From Romboutsia maritimum (lineage in GTDB: Bacteria; Bacillota; Clostridia; Peptostreptococcales; Peptostreptococcaceae), in contig NZ_NOJZ02000007.1 in NCBI RefSeq assembly GCF_002251085.2, positions 59,310-123,309 on the forward strand: a stretch of 64,000 nt of DNA, given 5' to 3'. The first letter of the stretch is position 1. Each line of letters opens with the position of its first letter. Of the stretch, positions 51,364 through 58,879 are shown one piece after another. The notes under the pieces were generated by a model. It did no database searches. It was not told where the DNA came from and was given only the letters and a program-made list of their open reading frames with translations. Both the position numbers and the translations under genes were made by a program.

Positions 51364-52122
51364 CTATAATAACTTTTCATTTTTTAAAATATCTATTTTT
51401 TTCCTACAAGTCATATCGATATTTACAGGTGTTATAGATATATACCCATCATTAACAGCTTTTACATCACTATCTTCTTCTTGCTTAGTTTCTTTCATTC
51501 TTCCACCTATCCAAAGATATTTTTTGCCATGTGGGTTTACTCTTTCTATAACATCATTTTCATATTCTCTTGTACCTAATTTAGTTATTTTATAACCTTT
51601 TACTTCCTTATTAGGTATATTTACATTCAACACACAATCATCTAATAAATGAAGTTTGTCTTTCATATTATTTACAAGTTCTACAGCATAGTCAGCTGCT
51701 TTTAAGTATACTTCTTTTGATACATTAAATTCATCATATGAAAAAGCTATTGATGGCTTTTTCTGAATGAATCCTTCTATAGCTGCTGATACTGTTCCTG
51801 AATAAATTACATCTTCACCTAAATTAGGTCCATTATTTATTCCACTTAATACTAAATCTATTTTTACATCTTTTAATAAAGCTTCTATTCCTACTTTTAC
51901 ACAATCTGCTGGTGTTCCACTTATTGAATATGCTTTTATGTTTTCTTGTATAAATTCTTCATTTACCATTATTGGATTGTGAATTGTTATAGCATGCCCT
52001 GTTGCACTTTTTTGTGTTTCTGGTGCTATTACATATACGTTTGCTATTGTTGCTACTGTCTTTGCTAACTCAATTATCCCATCTGCTCTTATTCCATCAT
52101 CATTTGTTATTAGTATATTCAT
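51364..52122 (-). CDS. surE: 5'/3'-nucleotidase SurE
   Basis: 252 residues from ATG 52122, chosen for AAAGGAGG 8 bases upstream and because SurE proteins begin MNILITNDDG. The metal site is intact: NDDG, PETQKSATGHAIT, LVLSGINNGPNLGEDVIYSG-type Asn motif. It dephosphorylates nucleoside monophosphates and polyphosphates and is linked to stationary-phase survival. It stands alone, divergent from the superoxide dismutase gene. Confidence 0.93.
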   Translation of the reverse strand: MNILITNDDGIRADGIIELAKTVATIANVYVIAPETQKSATGHAITIHNPIMVNEEFIQENIKAYSISGTPADCVKVGIEALLKDVKIDLVLSGINNGPNLGEDVIYSGTVSAAIEGFIQKKPSIAFSYDEFNVSKEVYLKAADYAVELVNNMKDKLHLLDDCVLNVNIPNKEVKGYKITKLGTREYENDVIERVNPHGKKYLWIGGRMKETKQEEDSDVKAVNDGYISITPVNIDMTCRKKIDILKNEKLL

Positions 52123-52275
52123 AATATATGCCTCCTTTTGCTTTTTAACATTGATATATTTAGTATACTCCATATGGACCTATAGATTAATAATTTTTTA
52201 TAAAAAAGGCATTGTCTAAAATTTTATTTTAATATTTTTATAATTTTATACACATACTACTTTTGAGGTGATTTT

Positions 52276-52974
52276 ATGAAGAAAAAAATATTAATAGCTA
52301 TAACTTTAATCTTATTTTTAACTAATCAAGGCATACATTCTTTTTGCTTTGATTCTTTAAATGCAACATTCAAAATTAAACCACTACCTTATGCATATAA
52401 TGCTCTAGAACCTTACATTGATAAAGAAACCATGGTACTTCACCATGATAAACACTATCAAGCCTATGTTGATAAACTAAATATTGCAATTGAAAAATAT
52501 CCTCAATTTAGTAAAAGTACTCTAGAAGATTTGTTAAAAAATTTAGATTCATTGCCTGAAGAAATCGCTCTAACTGTTAAAAATAATGCAGGTGGTGCTT
52601 ATAATCATGGTTTCTTCTTTGATATAATGAGTAATGAAAATAGCTCTCCTTCTGGAAAACTCTTAAAATCTATTAATTCCACATTTGGAGATTTAGATAC
52701 TTTTAAAAATGAATTTAAAAAATCTTCATTAAATGTATTTGGTTCTGGTTGGACTTGGCTTATATCTGATCCTAATGGTAAGCTATCAATTATAAATACT
52801 TCAAATCAAGATAGTCCTATAACACTTAACTTAACTCCTATAATTGGATTAGATTTATGGGAGCATGCTTATTATTTAAAATATCAAAATAAAAGAAATG
52901 AGTATATAGATAATTGGTTTAATGTTATTAATTGGAATAAAGCATCTGAAAATTATAGTTCTGTAGATCAATAA
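52276..52974 (+). CDS. Exported Fe/Mn superoxide dismutase
   Basis: 232 residues. A signal peptide (MKKKILIAITLILFLTNQGI) precedes a complete Fe/Mn-SOD: LHHDKHYQAYVDKLN with the first His ligand near residue 55, NHGFFFDIM with the second, and DLWEHAYYLKYQNKR with Asp and His ligands. The metal cannot be told from the sequence with certainty. Export is unusual for SODs but is seen for clostridial surface or spore-associated enzymes. ATG follows TTGAGGTGATTTT. It is divergent from surE. Confidence 0.88.
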   Translation: MKKKILIAITLILFLTNQGIHSFCFDSLNATFKIKPLPYAYNALEPYIDKETMVLHHDKHYQAYVDKLNIAIEKYPQFSKSTLEDLLKNLDSLPEEIALTVKNNAGGAYNHGFFFDIMSNENSSPSGKLLKSINSTFGDLDTFKNEFKKSSLNVFGSGWTWLISDPNGKLSIINTSNQDSPITLNLTPIIGLDLWEHAYYLKYQNKRNEYIDNWFNVINWNKASENYSSVDQ

Positions 52975-53073
52975 TAAAATAGCTTTGAAATAAATTTTTA
53001 ACTAATATATAATGTAATAAAAGCTAAATAATTATATATTACATATATTTCTTATTGACACACGGAGGATTAA

Positions 53074-53610
53074 ATGACAAAAGAAACTCATGCAAAGGGA
53101 GGATATGTTTTTGCTTTAATATTTCTCCCCTTATTTAAAAATATACTATCACAAGGAAATAACATTATTTATCAATGTGTTTTAGTATATATATATATCC
53201 ATTTTTCATATTTAGGTTCTTTATTCCCAGATATCGACATGAAAAATTCATATATTAGCAAGCGACTCCCTATTCTATACAAATTTTTCGGTAAAAAATT
53301 TAGACACAGAAGTGTAACTCATAGCTTAATTTTTATATATTTTTTATGTTATTTATTTAAACTCCTTATTATGTTTACTGATAATAATATTGTTTTTACT
53401 TTTATATATAGTGGATTTATAATAGGATATTTTTCTCATATGTGTCTTGATTTAATTACAAAAGAAGGTATCGAAATTTTATATCCAATACGTATTAATT
53501 TTTCAATATTTCCTATAAAAACTAATTCAAAATCAGAAAAATTTTTATCAAAAATGTTGAATTTTTTAGTTGTATTTTTAATAGGATATAGGTTTTATAT
53601 TTTTTTATAA
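53074..53610 (+). CDS. YdjM-type membrane-bound metal-dependent hydrolase
   Basis: 178 residues. Family signatures: an early His near residue 6 (KETHAKGGY), LFPDIDMKNS near 50, and KKFRHRSVTHSLIF near 75, followed by FSHMCLDLITKEG. The conserved His and Asp residues form the putative metal site of the DUF457/YdjM group. Four membrane helices. Physiological substrate unknown; YdjM-like genes are sometimes damage-inducible, but no LexA box is seen here. ATG follows CGGAGGATTAA. Confidence 0.82.
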   Translation: MTKETHAKGGYVFALIFLPLFKNILSQGNNIIYQCVLVYIYIHFSYLGSLFPDIDMKNSYISKRLPILYKFFGKKFRHRSVTHSLIFIYFLCYLFKLLIMFTDNNIVFTFIYSGFIIGYFSHMCLDLITKEGIEILYPIRINFSIFPIKTNSKSEKFLSKMLNFLVVFLIGYRFYIFL

Positions 53611-53626
53611 AATATAAAACCTATAT
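53586..53626 (+). terminator. Terminator overlapping the ydjM-like stop
   Basis: ATATAGGTTTTATATTTT and its perfect complement around TTTAT; the stem includes the stop codon. Confidence 0.8.
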
Positions 53627-53648
53627 CAACCTTTAGTTTAATAAAAAA

Positions 53649-53720
53649 TTCACTTCGCCTAAGCGACGTGTGGGCGCCAACGACTCTGTGCGTTGCTCAA
53701 AATGTCATTTTTTACATTTC
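53649..53720. other. GC-rich structured intergenic island, possible mobile-element end
   Basis: About 55 bases of clearly higher GC in A/T-rich surroundings. Stems visible: CGCC...GGCG around TAAGCGACGTGTG, CAACG...CGTTG around ACTCTGTG, and AAATGT/ACATTT at 53700-53719. On the minus strand it contains GCTTAGGCGAAGTGAA; the 8-mer GCTTAGGC also occurs in the omega-RNA-like end of the IS607 element. A decayed IS200/IS605-type end or an RNA element is possible. No ORF. Confidence 0.4.
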
Positions 53721-53822
53721 TAGACTCATTAGTATTAATATTATTCATAGGTTATCCACGTAAAATTAGTCAATATAGTTTCCTTACATGTAAAAAATAA
53801 TAAGCTATACTTTTAAATTTCT

Positions 53823-54431
53823 TTATTCGTATAACTTACTATCTTTAATTTTATTGTTAGAATTATTATTTTTTTCTAAACTTACATTTACCTTACTACC
53901 AATTTTCCAAGATAAAAATACAAGTAAAACAAACACTGCTATTTTTAGAGGATTTGTTATAAAACCTTTTATATCACTTGCAACATAACTTACTACTAAA
54001 AACATAACAAATTTTCCTGATAACATAGCTGGTATAAAACTCTTAGATGTCCTTTTACAAAATGCAGATGCTAATGTTACTAAACATCCTGGTATAAATG
54101 GGCAAGAATATGCAATAAATAATAATCTAAATCCTTGTTTTTCTATCCAATTAATAGCTTTATCTGTTTTATCATTCCTAAGCCTATTAAATATTTTATT
54201 ATTATTAAACTTACTTACTATTAAAAAAACTGCTATTGTACCTAATCCTGAACCTATCCAAGATATTATAAGTCCTACCCACAATCCTAGTATTGCTGCA
54301 TTTGCTGTAACTATTCCTACTAATGGTAATACTGGTAAGAAGCTCTCTATAAATGTACTAAATAAACCTACTATCATTGTAAGAAACCAATAGTCTTGTG
54401 CTATATAAAATAGCTTTTCAATATATTCCAT
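53823..54431 (-). CDS. DedA/VTT-domain membrane protein
   Basis: 202 residues, five membrane segments. The SNARE-associated (VTT) core is visible: FIESFLPVLPLVGIVTANAA near residue 25 with the re-entrant Pro-rich loop, GSGLGTIAVFLIVSKF, and RLLFIAYSCPFIPGCLVTLA near 115. DedA-family proteins flip or help move undecaprenyl phosphate and phospholipids. It stands alone before the MscS gene. Confidence 0.85.
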   Translation of the reverse strand: MEYIEKLFYIAQDYWFLTMIVGLFSTFIESFLPVLPLVGIVTANAAILGLWVGLIISWIGSGLGTIAVFLIVSKFNNNKIFNRLRNDKTDKAINWIEKQGFRLLFIAYSCPFIPGCLVTLASAFCKRTSKSFIPAMLSGKFVMFLVVSYVASDIKGFITNPLKIAVFVLLVFLSWKIGSKVNVSLEKNNNSNNKIKDSKLYE

Positions 54432-54513
54432 GCTTCTTTTCTCCTTACTTTATTTATAAATATAAGTATATCCTATTTTTATTATATAAATATTACATTT
54501 TTCTTACAAATAA

Positions 54514-54656
54514 TAAAAAGCTGTCTCTAAATACATAAACTTTATAAAACAATCTAATAAAGGACTGAAATATAAGTTTTACCTCTATTAAGGATAACTT
54601 ATATTCAGCCCAAAGATTAGATTAATCACAAAATTCTATTTTAAGACAACCTATTT
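54514..54656. repeat. Long nested inverted repeat after the MscS gene
   Basis: Outer imperfect arms AAAAGCTGTCTCTAAATA and the complement of TATTTTAAGACAACCTATTT. Middle arms AATCTAAT (54551-54558) and ATTAGATT (54616-54623). Inner arms GGACTGAAATATAAGTT (54562-54578) and AACTTATATTCAGCCC (54597-54612), pairing with one bulge. The layout (outer arms, short spacer, GGxxTGAAATA inner arm) resembles the hairpin at 5903-5985. Confidence 0.6.
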
Positions 54657-55526
54657 ATTTAAATGAACATCTAATTGAGGATAGGGGATACTAATTTGTT
54701 CCTCATCAAATCTAATTTTAACTTGCTCTAATAAATCAAAATATATAGTCCAATAATCAGGTGTTTTACACCATACTCTTACAACAAAGTTAAGTGAACT
54801 ATCTGCGTGTTCTATTAATCCAACAAATGGCTCTGGATAATCTATTATTAATTCATGTCTGTCAACAATATCTCTTAATACTCTTCTTACATGTAAAATA
54901 TCTGCCTCATATCCTACTCCAAATTTTAAATCTACTCTTCTAGTCTCTTTAGCTGAGTAATTTATTAAACTACCATTAGATAAAATTCCATTTGGTATCA
55001 GTATTTCTTTATTATCTACACTTACTAAAGTAGTATAAAACAATCCTATCTGTTCAACTAATCCTTCATATCCTGCCGCTTGTATATAATCTCCTACTTT
55101 AAAAGGTCTTAGTAAAAGTATTATAAATCCTCCAGCGAAATTAGATAAACTTCCTTGAAGTGCTAAACCTACTGCAACCCCAGCAGAAGCAACTAGTGCT
55201 GCTAGTCCAGTCAAATTCATTCCCCAATATGCAAATGTAGACATAACTAAAACTATTTTAAGAGCACCTGTAATCAGAGATTTCGAAAACTTAATTAATG
55301 TTATATCTACTTCTCTTTTTTCTAAAAACACAGTAAAGTATTTAACAATTTTTTTTATAATTTTAAATCCTAAAGATATTACTATCAATCCTATTAATAG
55401 TTTAATACCACTATTAATAGTCCAATCTAATATTCTTTCTGTTAAAGTTTCCATATTCATCTTGCTTATATCAATATTTTGGATATTCTCAAGCATTTTG
55501 GCTATCTCTTTTGTATTTTCTTCCAC
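54651..55526 (-). CDS. MscS-family small-conductance mechanosensitive channel
   Basis: 291 residues from GTG 55526, chosen for ATGGAGG 8 bases upstream. N-terminal helices, the pore helix ALVASAGVAVGLALQGSLSN near residue 120, and the beta domain FAGGFIILLLRPFKVGDYIQ near 138, with NGILSNGSLINYS and the C-terminal alpha-beta domain. It opens under membrane tension to release solutes during hypo-osmotic shock, complementing the OpuC uptake system elsewhere in the window. Confidence 0.93.
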   Translation of the reverse strand: MEENTKEIAKMLENIQNIDISKMNMETLTERILDWTINSGIKLLIGLIVISLGFKIIKKIVKYFTVFLEKREVDITLIKFSKSLITGALKIVLVMSTFAYWGMNLTGLAALVASAGVAVGLALQGSLSNFAGGFIILLLRPFKVGDYIQAAGYEGLVEQIGLFYTTLVSVDNKEILIPNGILSNGSLINYSAKETRRVDLKFGVGYEADILHVRRVLRDIVDRHELIIDYPEPFVGLIEHADSSLNFVVRVWCKTPDYWTIYFDLLEQVKIRFDEEQISIPYPQLDVHLNK

Positions 55527-55811
55527 AACTTCAACCTCCATTTACTACTGTTTCATATAATTTTAAGACTATACAAATGAAACTTTTTCTTAAATATACT
55601 ACACTATTTAACTATATATGTCTATAATCTCAATTTTATTTCAATTAATATACAAAATATACAATTTATTATGACTAAATTTGTAAAAAATAATCGTTAT
55701 ATTATTTTATGAATCTTGTAAAAATCCATTGTTTTTATTTTTATAATATGTTATTATTATGTAGCATACTTAAATCAAGTTTGTATTTTTAAATTTTGGA
55801 GGTTTTTTCTT

Positions 55812-56012
55812 ATGAAAAACGGAATAGTAAAATGGTTTAACAGTGAAAAAGGATTTGGATTCATATCTGTAGATGGTGGAGATGACGTTTTCGTACATTT
55901 CTCAGCTATACAAGGTGATGGATACAAAACTTTAGAAGAAGGACAAAAAGTTAGCTTCGATATAACTGATGGAGCTAGAGGTCCTCAAGCTGCTAACGTA
56001 AATAGAATATAA
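55812..56012 (+). CDS. Cold-shock protein, CspA family
   Basis: 66 residues, the full length of a single cold-shock domain. RNA-binding motifs RNP1 (KGFGFISV) and RNP2 (VFVHFSAI) are intact. It is an RNA chaperone. ATG follows TTGGAGGTTTTTTCTT. Codon use is that of a highly expressed gene. A stem-loop terminator follows at 56045. Confidence 0.95.
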   Translation: MKNGIVKWFNSEKGFGFISVDGGDDVFVHFSAIQGDGYKTLEEGQKVSFDITDGARGPQAANVNRI

Positions 56013-56044
56013 TAATATTTTTATAATATATATTTATTCGAGTC

Positions 56045-56074
56045 AAAAAGAAGCTAATTTAGCTTCTTTTTTTA
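56045..56074 (+). terminator. Terminator of the cold-shock gene
   Basis: AAGAAGCTAA / TTAGCTTCTT stem with a 2-base loop, then TTTTTTT. Confidence 0.9.
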
Positions 56075-56161
56075 TATAAAAAAACATTAATTTTAATTTT
56101 ATTTTATAATTCAATTTTATTTTTTCCTTTAATTAACATCAAAAAAGCTATTTAGAAATGT

Positions 56162-56234
56162 TATAATTAGTCCGTAGTATATAACAGGGAGAGTTTTATA
56201 ATTATAAGTTTGGTTTAATTATGGAGGAGTAAAA
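56162..56234 (+). promoter_or_regulatory. Promoter and leader of the zinc-ribbon gene
   Basis: TATAAT at 56162-56167, then a leader of about 60 bases with ACAGGGAGAGTT at 56184-56195, the same 12-mer as in the hydF leader, followed by ATAATTAT self-complementary sequence and GGAGGAG. Confidence 0.45.
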
Positions 56235-56669
56235 ATGAAAAATGATGAGATTATTCTAGGCAATGAAAGCTTATTTGTTGAAAGCGATTTTAATGTGTGT
56301 CCTCATTGTGGAAATCTAAATTTAGAAGATGTTGTATCTAATTTAAATTCTACATATAAATATTGTAATGATTGTGGATATGCTATGGAAAATGCTTTAA
56401 AAAATAAATGTTTCGATTTTATTTTAAAGGAAATTCAAAATGTATTTAAAAGCTATAATAATAATAATGTATTAAGTTCAATAAAAATAGAGGTTGTTAA
56501 AAATAATAATGCTCTTAATTTACTAGTTAATAACATATTAATTGGAAGCACTAATTTTTTATATGAGTTTAAAAATCTAGATACATATTTATTTGAATCT
56601 AATATATCATATTTAATTGAAGATTACTTTGGAGTTGAAAATATAAAAAGCGATATAATAGTTTGTTAA
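56235..56669 (+). CDS. Zinc-ribbon protein of unknown function
   Basis: 144 residues. An N-terminal CPHCG ... CNDCG pair near residues 22 and 47 forms a probable zinc ribbon, followed by a mixed helix and strand domain (FDFILKEIQNVFKSYNNNN, IKIEVVKNNNALNLLVNNIL). No membrane segment. Family not recognised. ATG follows TGGAGGAG. The leader shares a 12-base motif with that of hydF. Confidence 0.65.
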   Translation: MKNDEIILGNESLFVESDFNVCPHCGNLNLEDVVSNLNSTYKYCNDCGYAMENALKNKCFDFILKEIQNVFKSYNNNNVLSSIKIEVVKNNNALNLLVNNILIGSTNFLYEFKNLDTYLFESNISYLIEDYFGVENIKSDIIVC

Positions 56670-56679
56670 TAAATAAAAA

Positions 56680-56711
56680 TAGGGGGTAGACAATTCTACC
56701 TCCTGTTTTTG
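56680..56711 (+). terminator. Terminator of the zinc-ribbon gene
   Basis: AGGGGGTAG / CTACCTCCT stem around ACAATT, followed by GTTTTTG. Confidence 0.85.
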
Positions 56712-56715
56712 TTTA

Positions 56716-56799
56716 TTAACAATATTTATTACAATCACATTCACAATTCCAATTATGATTATTTTAATTACACATTTTCTTTTTATCACAGTATCCCAT
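56716..56799 (-). pseudogene. Cys-rich mini-ORF interrupted by an in-frame TAA
   Basis: From ATG 56799, after GAAGGATG, the frame reads MGYCDKKKMCN, TAA, then NNHNWNCECDCNKYC and TAA. The Cys/Asn/His-rich character continues across the first stop in one frame, as in small clostridial Cys-rich or spore peptides. It may be a decayed gene, a read-through case or two peptides. At this size chance cannot be excluded. Confidence 0.3.
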
Positions 56800-56907
56800 T
56801 AACAATCATCCTTCATTAATGTTATTTATAGAAATTTTATTTTTCTTAATATAATATTATGTAAGCAGGTAAAAATATGACATATTATCTTTTTTTAAAC
56901 CAATATA

Positions 56908-57255
56908 TTACAATAAATCTAATTCTATAGCTTCATCTGTCATATACCAATGAGATACCTTATATTCATTATATAAATTTCCTTCATCTGCTTTTATAAA
57001 TAATCTAACTTTTAATTCTTTATTCTTTTCATAAAATTCTTTAGAATTTTCTATTGTTTCTATAAATAAATTAGCCTTACTGTTTATCCAGTCTACATTA
57101 TTTACAACTTGATTCTTATTATTTTGTAATTGCTCATTAACCAGTAATAAAACCTCATCTCCCTCTACTTTATACCATTTTTGATTTTTTTTACTATGCA
57201 ATATTGTATCTTTTTTTAATCCTCTTTTTATTAATTTGATTTTAATCACTCCCAT
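56908..57255 (-). CDS. Hypothetical protein
   Basis: 115 residues, soluble and Lys/Asn-rich. N-terminal basic strand (VIKIKLIKRGLKKDTILHSK), central helices, and C-terminal LKVRLFIKADEGNLYNEYKV. The ATG has no good ribosome binding site of its own because GGGAGTG lies just after it, so the true start may be the ATT codon or a codon slightly downstream. No family recognised. It stands alone after an A/T-rich gap. Confidence 0.5.
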   Translation of the reverse strand: MGVIKIKLIKRGLKKDTILHSKKNQKWYKVEGDEVLLLVNEQLQNNKNQVVNNVDWINSKANLFIETIENSKEFYEKNKELKVRLFIKADEGNLYNEYKVSHWYMTDEAIELDLL

Positions 57256-57352
57256 ATATTTTCATTATATATTATGTACCCCTATATATATATTAGCATA
57301 TATTTGTATTTTTAATGTCCAATTGTGCAAATATATACATATTGTGATAGTT

Positions 57353-57397
57353 AAAAAGGGCATGTATATTATTTTTTTATTAATATACATGCCCTAA
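57353..57397 (-). terminator. Terminator of the cysteine desulfurase-like gene
   Basis: GGGCATGTATATTA (57358-57371) and TAATATACATGCCC (57381-57394), a perfect 14-bp stem; minus-strand T run follows. Confidence 0.88.
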
Positions 57398-57401
57398 TAT
57401 A

Positions 57402-58682
57402 TTATTTATATTTTAAAACTAAATTTTCTAACTCATTTAAAAATACATTAGCTTCTTCGATAGTATTATATAAACCTAAACTAGCTCTTATCATTCCATA
57501 ATCTTCTAATCTACTTGATACATCTATATACCCACCCAAATCACTAATACCTAGAAGTCTATATACATAAGGATGAGCACAAAATTTACCACATCTTAAA
57601 GCTATACCTTTATCATTAGCTAATTTTTTAGCAACATCTTCATAATCCTTGCCTTCTATATTAAACGTTATCACACCTAATCGGTCGTCTATTTTATACT
57701 CATCTCCATAAATTATTATATCTTTTATCTTTTTAAGTTCATTTATAATATGATTTTTTATTTCCATCTCATGATCAAAAATATTTTTAAGTCCTAATTT
57801 TTTCAAATCTTGAACTGACTGTGCTATGGCTATAGTTCCAAAGAAATTTTGAGTTCCTGCCTCTAATTTTTCTGGGCTTTTTTTCCATATGACGTATTTA
57901 TCAAATACTCCTTCTACACAACCTCCACCTTTTAAGAATGGTTCTGCATCATTTAAATCTTCTTTAAGTCCTACTATTACTCCTCCTCCAAAAGGTGCAT
58001 ATATTTTATGACCAGAAAACACTAAAAAATCTATTTGCTCCGAAGAATCTTTGCCTTTCATATTTACTTCTTTATGTGCAACAATTTGAGCTCCATCTAC
58101 TATAATTTTTGCTCCATACTTATGACAAAGTTTTGCTATATCATGAATAGGATTTATATAGCCTGTAACATTAGAAGCTGCTGTTATAGTTACATATTTA
58201 ATTAATCCATCATTTTCTATAAGCTTACTTTCTATATCATCAACATTAATTCTTCCTAAATTATCAACTTCTACATAATCAACTTTACCACTAAATCTCC
58301 ATGGAAGATCATTTGCATGATGTTCCATTCTTGTAGTAAGTATTTTTTCATTATCACTTCTTTTTAAAACCTTAGAAAGTAAATTTAATCCTTCTGTAGT
58401 TGATTTTGTAAATATAACAGTATGAGTATTCGTATTTTTTAAATTAAAAAAATCTAATATAATCTTTCTAGATTCTTCAAATTTATTTGTACATATATCA
58501 CCCTTTTGCCCTATTCCTCTAGCAATAGGTCCATAATTTTTTATATTTTCTTCTATAACTTTTGTAACACTTTTTAATGGTGGAGTAGTTGCTCCATTAT
58601 CAAAATTTATAGGTACTACAACAGAGCCATTATCAAGTTTTACAGGAACTTCTATTCCATCAAATAAATATCTATAATTCAT
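57402..58682 (-). CDS. Class V aminotransferase, cysteine desulfurase-like
   Basis: 426 residues from ATG 58682, chosen for TAGGAGG 9 bases upstream. PLP enzyme with substrate region NFDNGATTPPLKSV, the helix after TRMEHHANDLPW, VDGAQIVAHKEVN and the Schiff-base Lys in FSGHKIYAPFGGG near residue 238. A Cys that could carry persulfide lies in RCGKFCAHPYVYR near 365. It resembles group II (SufS-like) desulfurases, but no suf scaffold genes adjoin. It may mobilise sulfur from cysteine or a related amino acid. Confidence 0.82.
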   Translation of the reverse strand: MNYRYLFDGIEVPVKLDNGSVVVPINFDNGATTPPLKSVTKVIEENIKNYGPIARGIGQKGDICTNKFEESRKIILDFFNLKNTNTHTVIFTKSTTEGLNLLSKVLKRSDNEKILTTRMEHHANDLPWRFSGKVDYVEVDNLGRINVDDIESKLIENDGLIKYVTITAASNVTGYINPIHDIAKLCHKYGAKIIVDGAQIVAHKEVNMKGKDSSEQIDFLVFSGHKIYAPFGGGVIVGLKEDLNDAEPFLKGGGCVEGVFDKYVIWKKSPEKLEAGTQNFFGTIAIAQSVQDLKKLGLKNIFDHEMEIKNHIINELKKIKDIIIYGDEYKIDDRLGVITFNIEGKDYEDVAKKLANDKGIALRCGKFCAHPYVYRLLGISDLGGYIDVSSRLEDYGMIRASLGLYNTIEEANVFLNELENLVLKYK

Positions 58683-58796
58683 ACTACAAAACCTCCTATA
58701 TACAATATATGTGACTATATACGATATGTTCAAGTTTGTTTTATAAATAGACTTTATTTGACTAATAAACTTTATTTTCTATTCTAGATTTAAATA

Positions 58797-58872
58797 AAAA
58801 AGTTATCTTCTTAATAAAATATATAATCTATTAAGAAAATAGCTTTAAAACAATTTAACTATACAGTTGTTT
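58797..58872 (-). terminator. Double hairpin after natB
   Basis: Minus strand: first AAAACAA...TTGTTTT around ACTGTATAGTTAAA, then AAGCTATTTTCTTAATA paired with TATTAAGAAGATAACTT and followed by TTTTTTATTT. The second stem is the likely terminator. Confidence 0.7.
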
Positions 58873-58879
58873 TAAATTA

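Noticed and set aside
53740..53765. TTATCCACG, similar to a DnaA box
   Set aside because: One imperfect copy without clustering or origin context is expected by chance.
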